A model generated the notes under the pieces. That model worked only from the letters and a program-made list of their open reading frames with translations, did not search any database and was not told the DNA's origin. Both the position numbers and the translations under genes were made by a program. A DNA stretch of 64,000 nucleotides from Hypoxylon rubiginosum. Taxonomy: Eukaryota > Ascomycota > Sordariomycetes > Xylariales > Hypoxylaceae. The stretch is taken from assembly GCA_902806565.1 (NCBI GenBank), contig CADCXA010000006.1:744001-808000 (forward strand), given 5' to 3'. Below are positions 56,344 to 64,000 of the stretch, in pieces. Each line of letters starts with the position of its first letter. Position 1 is the stretch's first letter.

Positions 56344-58312
56344 ATCGAGTGAACAGGATTATCGTGATGGACTCGCCTCGTAGCGACTCGGACCAGCTCA
56401 CCTTCAAAATCAGGAAAAGAAGCCAACATTCTAGTTATATCCAGAGCTGCAAGGTTTCGTCTTATATCAGATCTGTTGGCAGACACGACCAAGACTTAAG
56501 CTTTATCATCAAGATGATTACGAAATTTTAATCATCACGGGGAACAGCCAAGAGCCGATGCTTTTGGGCCCGCGGATCTTCCGTCTCCTTATTTCAGCTA
56601 CCAATAGCCCGGTGCGGGATTCTTGCCGCTGGCCCGCTAACTCCTCTAGTAGAACGGATCTGCAAGAAAGGGGCGCTTGTTCGAGTTCGAGTCTTAGATC
56701 TGCGTGCTACCCTCGTGGACGTGCTAGAATTTCTTGCCATTCAAGGAATTTTTCCTTTTGCTGGAGTCTTCAATTGGTAGCGGCTAGTTGCTGCTCTAGG
56801 GAGAGTTATCCGCCGTGTCGGTACATTTGTGGCGCTTTTGTCTTGCGGGTTTTGATGAAGCCGAGCTCAAGGCATCACGGAAGCTTGCTAGCATATCTCC
56901 TGTTCGATACTAACACGCGGCCTCTGAGACCTAAACATGAGAACCAGATCCTCGGGGATGGGGGACACCGGTCGCTAGGGTACACGATGGCCCCCGAGGA
57001 TGAATGCCGACGTGTGCTCTGCATGCGATGTACGAAATTCCAACTGCTGGTGGTGATAAGCCACTCTCCACCCTATCAGGTACACTATTACTCCAGTCAT
57101 GAACCTATAAAAAGACAGTAAATATTCTTGTAGCTTAACGTCAAGTGATAGGTAGGGACTTGTCAGACGGGAGGTGGATATACTTCCTACCCAGGCACTT
57201 CTTGACCCCGTCATTGTTCTGGTTCAGTTAAGAAGAGCTGAGATCTATTCGTGCTCAGAGGTGGAACAAGTACACACACTTTGCTTATTCGTTCTCTGGC
57301 TATTCCAATCAGAGTTAAACCCCCGAGATCACTTACTTAGACATCCCTTGCTTAGAACTATCTTCAAGTCAGCACAACCGTTGCCCCCAACATCAAGTTG
57401 CAGAATATGTATCATCTGAGAGGCGCTTGTTGGTTATAAGATAGCTGATCTCTAATTCCCGCAGTGCTGGATTCGCATCATCTCGGGATATTCGTATGTG
57501 CCGATTGTCTCATCGTGCGTCTGTCTCTACTTCTTTTTGTTTTCGCTCTTCGCGCGATAGCGAATGTTGCTTCAAGCCAATTGCGATCAAGATCATCTTA
57601 AGAGTCCTGTAATTATGATGTTAACAATACGTATTAACTGATATATAATCACATTCATCTGGTTGTAAGCATCCTCCCTTATTTCCCCCGCCTAAATGTC
57701 TATCATTTGACAGGCGGCAAGGAAAGTTTCTCACCTCGAGGCAACCTCTTCGACGCAACTATCTAACGCAGATTCCATTAGATGGCGCAGATTCTCCCTG
57801 TGGTCGTTTGAACAGGCTCGTCGAAATGAATGTTGCTACATGAGTGGTGTGCATCCAGGATCCTTAGTGAAGCTAGCCCCTATTTACGAATCGATAGACT
57901 GTACACGGGATTTCAATAAGGCCAAATTATGTCGAAGTCATCCTAGAGCGCGTGCGACAATTCAAACCTATACACAGGATTGGATATGGTCCAGACACCT
58001 ATCGAACGCACCTATACGATGACTTCGACAACAGACCTTGCTTGTCAATGAACCTTGGCGAGGCGGATGAGAAAGCCAGTTCTTCGGCATTACATCTAGG
58101 AAATTGATGGTGTAGATCAAAGAGATGGAAAGTAATAATGAGTTTTATTCGTGCGAGCTTGGATGCCTCTTTTGATCCTTTCGCTGTCTTTTAGGTATGT
58201 ATGAGCCCGGCATGAGCCCCTTGTGTGTCTAGGCTTATCGTTGTATCTCTCAGGGCATGCGAAACAAGATGGGCACCTATGAATGAACGAGTTAGGGACT
58301 CGTTAAATGACC
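56344..58312. other. Gene-poor block with decayed coding sequence
   Basis: No intact gene. On the minus strand between about 56560 and 57200, stretches such as LEQQLAATN and RLQQKEKFLEWQEILARPRG, then DLRLELEQAPL, look like a coiled-coil protein cut by stop codons. The 187-codon plus-strand frame 56558-57121 is its shadow. Confidence 0.4.
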
Positions 58313-58978
58313 TTAAGCGAGTGATGGTGACCCGCTAGAGAAAGCGGCTTCCTCATCCCACCACTTGAGGAACTCTTGCATTCTCTCGGTCTTCGTTCTG
58401 GCGAGCTTTCTTCCAACGTCCGTCTTCATCATGCTCTCGAGTTTGAGGAGCTTATCGTGGAAATGTTGAATAGAGTCGTCCATGGATCTTGTTGTCCTGG
58501 CGCCAGTGAAGGTGAAGACTCTACCAATCCCGATACTTCCAATAGCATCGAGCCGGTCGGCATCTTGAACGACAGCTAACTCCGGGTGAGACTTGATGAG
58601 ATCTTGGACTCGAGCGGGATCTTTGATTTCGCTCGAGTAACTCACACCCAGACAAATAGTCTGGACCGTCCTCGCAAGTTGCTCTACAGCACCTAGAGAT
58701 AGGAGAAGCTCGTATACTAGGGTTGAAGCATCCTCGCCCGGCTTTAGGTACTTCTTGTCTCCTACGTCGTGCAGAAGGGCACTGAGGACTACAACTTGCT
58801 GATCTCGAGGAGGGGTCTCTGGGAGATGGGCATGGATGTGCTTGGCAAGTCCTACGACACGCTGGATATGGTGAAAGTCATGGGAGCCGTCGTAGTTTGA
58901 CATATACGACCTGACATATTCCGTGACCGACTCGACGAGGTTCCCCTCCCCCTGAACGGGTTCTTCCGTTGAAGTCAT
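58313..58978 (-). CDS. HD-domain metal-dependent phosphohydrolase
   Basis: A single exon; the ATG at 58978 gives 221 aa. An upstream in-frame ATG at 59086 would add 36 residues without domain character. The HD signature is complete: H..HH in GSHDFHHIQRV (about 32-39), HD in ALLHDVGDKKYL (about 67-72), and a distal D in VVQDADRLDAIGSIGIGR (about 140). These bind a metal pair and hydrolyse a phosphomonoester or nucleotide. It resembles small bacterial/fungal HD hydrolases of the YedJ type. The substrate is not known and no signal or membrane segment is seen. Confidence 0.87.
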   Translation of the reverse strand: MTSTEEPVQGEGNLVESVTEYVRSYMSNYDGSHDFHHIQRVVGLAKHIHAHLPETPPRDQQVVVLSALLHDVGDKKYLKPGEDASTLVYELLLSLGAVEQLARTVQTICLGVSYSSEIKDPARVQDLIKSHPELAVVQDADRLDAIGSIGIGRVFTFTGARTTRSMDDSIQHFHDKLLKLESMMKTDVGRKLARTKTERMQEFLKWWDEEAAFSSGSPSLA

Positions 58979-61460
58979 GATGTTCCGTTCCACGGGATCG
59001 GATCGCCCGGCTATTGCGCTTCGGTTCGTCAGCACATGCCGATACGCGCTTATTGACACCCTACTACATACGTCTTCTTTGACCACGAGGCACTCGGTAG
59101 CAGTAGGGATGGAATATCTTCACGACATGTAGAAGATCCTCAAGACTAATAAGCGCCAGGACAACGCTAGCAACTGCAGCGAGACCCGCACAAGACTTAT
59201 TACCCAGTTAACGAACTTCCTAACATGGCGGAGGGAGGACGGGAGGGAGGGTTGGTGGGTTGGTGGATGGGTACCTAGGAGGAAACGCGTACGGGGAAAT
59301 TCCAATCTACGATAGATATTGATGTAGGGCCGGTGGATGGCGGATGGTCGATATTGGATGCAACTTTACCAGCTTCGCAAGAAAACCCAGATTATTTCCT
59401 TGCAGGGCTGGAGCCTGGAAGGTAAGCAAGCAAGGCAGGCAAGGTCTACAAGGTGTCAGGGTGTGCGATGATCGTCGAACTGCATATTGCTGCATTGCAT
59501 CGACGCGCCGTGCCAAGGTTAGTCATGTGATTGATGCTTACTCTCTTAGCCAATGAGAGAATTGGACTCGTCTAATCGTGGATGACGGATGTTTACTTAT
59601 TGCATAGTGCATATTGCATTAATCTAGCACTATTCGGGGGGTTTCCGGTCCAGATTTCTGCATGTTGGAGGGACTAAGGACCAAAGACCCTGCTATCGTT
59701 TACCACCCGCATCCCACATCCCATAAGCATCGTCAACTTATTCCCTGCAATAGTGCAATAGGGCTACATGGTCCTATAGCTAACAAGCAGGGCAACCTAC
59801 CTAGGTATAGAGGAATTACCTACGCTTACCTAGGTACGCTTACGACAACCCATCCATAATAATTTACCCTGTTGAATGGCACCGAGATGGACCTTTACTC
59901 TTCGGACTTTCACCACCGCTTGGTGGATTCTGTGCAACTCACTGCGTCTACCCGCCCGAGCTAGTGATGTGACCTGCATAAAGCTCAACCTGGACTCCGT
60001 TGCCCGGCTAAGCAGAGCAGACTTCCCCCGCGATAGCGAGCCGGGCCATCTGATATTCCCAGGAACATATTGAGCTTCCATCTAGACTGCCCAGCAGTTG
60101 AATCCGATAGCACCGACGAGAGCAAGGCAGTGTCTTAGGTACCTTGGGAGAGAATCAGAGAGCATCGCTACTCTTTCGTCCGCTATCATCTGACCAAGCC
60201 AGGAGCTCCACAGGGTAGCTAGCAGCCGACACAGACAGCAAACCTAGCTATACCGTCATCTCCTATTCACATCACGCACATGGCAATTGGTCTGCCTTGT
60301 TCAGATCAATATTCTTGACCTGGGCATTGCCCTATTGCATCTGCGAACCTACATCTCCCTCTTTGAGTGGTGCGGCCTCTTCTTCGCAAAGCCAGCCTAA
60401 GCTGAGTGACGGGGTGGATTGCATCATTCGCCAATGAGGACATCATGATGGTCTGCAGATGTGTGAATGCAGAAGAAAACGCCTTCGTCCACATGGATCT
60501 ACCATGCTCTTCCCGTCCTACCATGCCGGCTCGTTAAGAGACCTTCTATCAGCACACACTCGATAGTGACTGCGAAGAGGAAAGCTTCCTGCCTCTTTTG
60601 ATTCGTCTGCTGCACGGCCAAGCGATGTGTGATATGTGACGGGCGAAAACTAGTATTGGCTGCCGGCATGTGGCTATCGGCCAATCATCGTCGAGATTTA
60701 GACGCCCAATCGCCTTTTCCCGACTAGCTTGCCCTTGTTTCCCGCGCATTTTCTATTTATTCCTCGAATCTTGTATCCAAGTACCCATGTTTCTACAAAC
60801 CACTCAGCTTGCTTAGCCGCCCAACATGCATTGCGGGCATACAATCAGGTTCGCTGCACCGAAGGCTGGAATGGCTTAGGGAAAGATGAGTCCTCGAGTG
60901 ACATTACGTCCAACTAAGGTAGGTCTGCATCGCCAACCAAACAGAGGCCACCATCCATCCAAGATGGGCGGCCCCGCTCGCCCAGCCTGCCGTAGCGTGT
61001 GCATTCCACGTCCTTGTCTTCCTCGTCCTTGATGGGAGGTTGCTGGCACCGCAGGCTGGAAGCCGAATATGATGGTCGAGATATTGGGCCACACCCCGGC
61101 CTCCCTATTCGGCCGCGATTTATATAATACCACCCAGCCTGCCTCTGTCCTCTTCCCTTTTTCTCTCTTTCTTCTTTGGCAAGCACTCAAACACCAAAAG
61201 CTAATTTCTTGTTTCTTCTCCATTCCCCTTTTTCTCCCTTTTTTTGTTTCACAGAGCTGTGCTCTACCCTCCTAATACCCATCTAATATACCAAAATTCA
61301 AAAAATCATACTCAACAATACCAAGTTGCCGGTCAACTATCCCTCCATAATTCATTACCGACATCACCTAATAGATACGAGAAATTAGCTTTTCCTTGCT
61401 CAACAAGTCCTTGAAGTCTCTTCAGAAACGACAATCTTTGCAATATCAACATCAGTAATA
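58979..61460. other. Long intergenic region
   Basis: Upstream DNA of the HD hydrolase (minus) and of the CBM48-type gene (plus). The last 250 bases before 61461 are pyrimidine-rich and probably a long 5' leader. No further gene or RNA recognised. Confidence 0.5.
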
Positions 61461-62321
61461 ATGGCGTCCGTCCAACTATCTTTCTCTCTTCGCGTTTCTT
61501 CCGGCGTCAAGTCCGTCCATTTGCTTGGTTCTTGGGACAACTACACCGGCCAAATCCCCCTTTCCAAGGACAAGTCTTCCAGCAAGTCCGGCTCGTGGAA
61601 GGGCACCTTCCGATTCCAGGGTAACCTCGAGGCTGGCCAGCGATACTGGTACTACTACATCATCGATGGATACCACGTCTCGCACAACCCCAGTGAGCCG
61701 TCCACCGTCGAGCCCACTACCGGCCGAGAGTTGAACATCCTTGATGTTCCCAAGGACAAGTCAAGCAAGTCTTCATCCAAGTCCCACAGCTCCAGCAAGA
61801 GCTCGTCCAAGCACTCTTCGTCCTCGTCAAGGGAAAAGCGATCCTCCAAGCGCGCCTCTCTGGCCGTTGACATCCCCAAGGGTCGCCCCCTGTCCATCTC
61901 CCAGATCGTCGCGCCCAAGCCCATGTCCCCGCACGCCACCCGCCACATCTTGGATGCCGACTTCGCCGACGAGTCCATTGACGAGCTCACCGCTCGCTTC
62001 AACGGCACCGGATTCGAGGATGCCGAGTACATCGACGACTTCTCCAGCTCGCCCGTCTCCTCGTCCGGCTCCAGCCTGTCCTACCGCTCGGACAGCTCGT
62101 CGCCGAGCTCCTCGCTCTCCGGCTACAGCACGCCCGCCTCGGACTGCAGCAGCTGCACCTGCGAGCGCTACGGCATCACGCGCAAGGGCGACCGCGTCAA
62201 GATCGACTGCGGCGGCGCCCGCTGCGGCTTCAGCGACGACGAGAGCTCGTGCTCCAGCGGCGACGAGGAGGACTACGTCTCCAGCAACTCGCGCCGCCAC
62301 GGCATCGTCGTCCGCTCGTGA
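61461..62321 (+). CDS. AMPK-beta/CBM48-type glycogen-binding-domain protein
   Basis: A single exon of 286 aa. Residues 1-97 form an E-set carbohydrate-binding module like that of AMPK beta subunits: VKSVHLLGSWDNYTGQIPLSKD, GSWKGTFRF and RYWYYYIIDGYHVSHNPSEP, with the conserved tryptophans and the NPS block. Then come a Ser/Lys-rich linker (about 98-135), a central conserved helix (ADESIDELTARFNGTGFEDAEYIDDF) and a Ser-rich, Cys-containing tail (CSSCTCERYGIT, about 233-244). It may link glycogen or glucans to a signalling partner; the AMPK C-terminal (ASC) domain is missing, so it is not the AMPK beta subunit itself. The coding region is highly Ser-biased. Confidence 0.82.
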   Translation: MASVQLSFSLRVSSGVKSVHLLGSWDNYTGQIPLSKDKSSSKSGSWKGTFRFQGNLEAGQRYWYYYIIDGYHVSHNPSEPSTVEPTTGRELNILDVPKDKSSKSSSKSHSSSKSSSKHSSSSSREKRSSKRASLAVDIPKGRPLSISQIVAPKPMSPHATRHILDADFADESIDELTARFNGTGFEDAEYIDDFSSSPVSSSGSSLSYRSDSSSPSSSLSGYSTPASDCSSCTCERYGITRKGDRVKIDCGGARCGFSDDESSCSSGDEEDYVSSNSRRHGIVVRS

Positions 62322-63326
62322 AGACCTGCACCCCTTGGGGGGTCCCACCAAGCAGATATTAATACGTCAGAAGGCCGGAGATAGCAAATATCCAGGCCGT
62401 TCGCTCATTAACGGGCATCGAGCGTCAAATTTTTTTATTCGCTCTGCTCCGTCAAAAGTTGTTCCATTGCATCAGTGCGGGTTTTTTGTGACGGGCCCGA
62501 CTTGCAAGCTGGCTCTTGTCAGTTGAGCCCGCCGCGCCCCGTGCGCCCACCCACCTGGGTCGATGCTGCGACCCCCACGACCGCCTCGTCTGATTTTTTC
62601 TGACGATGGCGGTCGTGCGATTGTTTCGTATGTTTCTAACAATACATCCGAAGCGTTGGTCTAGTCTCCCCCCCTTTTTTTTCTACTCGTATTGGCGAGA
62701 GAATATTGGGGGGACTGGCCTAGCTTTAGCGAAACACAGCGAGACCGTCTGCCGGGGGAAACGAACGGCCGACGGCTCCTGGGGATGTTTTGAAAAAGTG
62801 TGACAATATTGTGGCCTCGGATCCGGCCTCTCTTACGAGGGTTCCGAGCCAGCTACTGTAAATAGTCCTTCGTCCACCTCAAAAAGACAAGACAAGATAG
62901 GATGGATGGATGGAAAACTGGGAGGTAGAATCCGCGCCAAGTATATAGCTACCACCGCAAACGTGGATAGAAGACTATTGAATCTATTCATAGAACTCCG
63001 CAGAAGCTCTTCTCTTCTTGTCAATCGTGATTGTGTGACTGAGATAACTTGGGTATATCTACAGAATGGCGTTTCACCGACGCCGAGCGAAGCTGTAGGC
63101 TAGGAGGCAGCATCCTAATCGACGCGTCGGACTCAAAACAACCTACCCTACGTAGATATAGCTAGTAGGCAGACATTCTAAGAAGTATTGTATTCGTAGG
63201 ATATAATAAATGCTTAGGTACATACATATGCGAGAGAAAACGACTGTACGCATTTCGCTGTTCAGAATGCTGTACACACAACTACATAGGGAGAGAGCGG
63301 AATCGAGTACGGGGCATTTTCCGCCC
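62322..63326. other. Intergenic, nothing recognised
   Basis: 3' region of the CBM48-type gene and flanking DNA. No gene or RNA feature found. Confidence 0.5.
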
Positions 63327-63625
63327 ATGAAGGGCGGCGAGAGGGCTCATCGAGATAGATGCTGGAAGATGACTCCATACATCGGCAAGGCCATCTGGTA
63401 AGATATTACAATTCACATTCGTAGCTTGTGTCGCGCGCTAACGCTGCGCCTTTCTCCCCCAGGCATGATTATCTGCCAGAGGCCCTCCAGACTAGCGAGA
63501 TCAAGCCAGCACCTGCCCCTGAAGTTGTAGACAAGGGACACGATGCTATCCAAGCAGCCATTCAGAGAACAAAAGAAAGATGGCGTCTTGGTAACGAAGA
63601 TTATAGTTCCCTTATAAATACTTAA
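63327..63625 (+). CDS. Small hypothetical protein
   Basis: Exon 1 (63327-63397) and exon 2 (63463-63625), with a 65-nt intron (GTAAGA..CCCCAG, CTAAC branch), give 77 aa. The frame stays open upstream to 63210, so a longer start is possible; ATG at 63369 (MTPYIGKAIW) would give a 63-residue form. The sequence TPYIGKAIWHDYLPEAL and a later helix (HDAIQAAIQRTKERWRLG) suggest a small soluble or organelle protein. No family is recognised. The good splice signals and unbroken frame support expression, but it could be a partial gene. Confidence 0.48.
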
Positions 63626-64000
63626 GTACTTGACATGGAACAATACCCACGAACATTTAATAATACTCGCATGGGTATTGTATACAGAAGATACGTCACG
63701 AAATTGGAGAACATACAAATCATCATCACGTAGGGCAAAATTTAATCAATGGCTACATGTACTGGGAGCCTGTTGCTGTACACTGGTGCAAATCAGATTG
63801 TATTGGTCTAAAAGCAGCGGATTGTGTGACACCTGAGAAGGTTGGAGACATTTCGTCAATTCGTCTGTCTCATTTATAAACCTCGTCTAAGTGCCAAGGT
63901 ATCTACACGATGGAGAGTACCCTTTCTTAGACGGGTATCCAGGTCTAAAACCTAGGAGGTACGTATACCACTCCCATCTGACAATCGACCCATCTGAAGC
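63626..64000. other. Window end, nothing recognised
   Basis: Short frames without resemblance to any family; no features supported. Confidence 0.45.

Noticed and set aside
56558..57121. 187-codon plus-strand frame
   Set aside because: Composition is unlike a protein (many Ser, Arg, Cys without pattern), and the opposite strand shows traces of a decayed coiled-coil gene.
1..64000. CRISPR arrays, operons or bacterial regulatory sites
   Set aside because: The sequence is fungal nuclear DNA; no regularly spaced short repeats are present.

Overview
The window is nuclear DNA of a filamentous ascomycete (Pezizomycotina, most like Sordariomycetes). It has short introns (47-155 nt) with CTAAC/CTGAC-type branch sites, intron-bearing tRNAs, a septation-initiation (SIN) component, Pth11-like membrane proteins, STAND/NLR-type proteins and a highly reducing polyketide synthase. 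Genes are on both strands without operons. All splice models were built by hand from GT..AG (once GC..AG) sites and reading-frame continuity.

Left part (1-14.7 kb), accessory: a four-exon SDR oxidoreductase, tRNA-Arg(ACG) and tRNA-Val(TAC) with introns, a 69-residue secreted six-cysteine protein, a three-exon orphan, and a STAND/amyloid-type neighbourhood. The latter holds a 226-residue helical protein ending in two GNxxQGxxxQxN pseudo-repeats, a SINE-like insertion with a 15-bp target duplication, a DUF7025-type AAA ATPase, and a 339-residue STAND-like core that starts with a related GN..Q.N motif and lacks a Walker A. This recalls the HET-S/NWD2 effector-receptor design.

Middle part (15-23.4 kb), housekeeping: SLC25 mitochondrial carrier, ribosomal protein L22e, fatty aldehyde dehydrogenase, exosome Rrp4 and a Pex24/dysferlin-domain peroxin. 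At 23.7-30.8 kb a divergent pair of large unrecognised genes (1164 aa with a membrane segment; 556 aa with a TULIP-like look) shares a 1.25-kb promoter region containing a tandem array of about 140-163-bp units. 31-35 kb is gene-poor with relics.

35.5-41.5 kb: GGPP synthase, SIN protein Cdc14 and a Cys-rich single-pass surface protein. 42.3-56.3 kb: a seven-exon HR-PKS of 2431 aa (KS-AT-DH-MT-ER-KR-ACP) with unusual residues in DH, MT and KR, followed by a Pth11-like membrane protein, a Tri3-like acyltransferase that could release or acylate the product, and a second Pth11-like protein. This looks like a small uncharacterised polyketide locus. The right end holds an HD-domain hydrolase, an AMPK-beta/CBM48-type protein and a small hypothetical gene.
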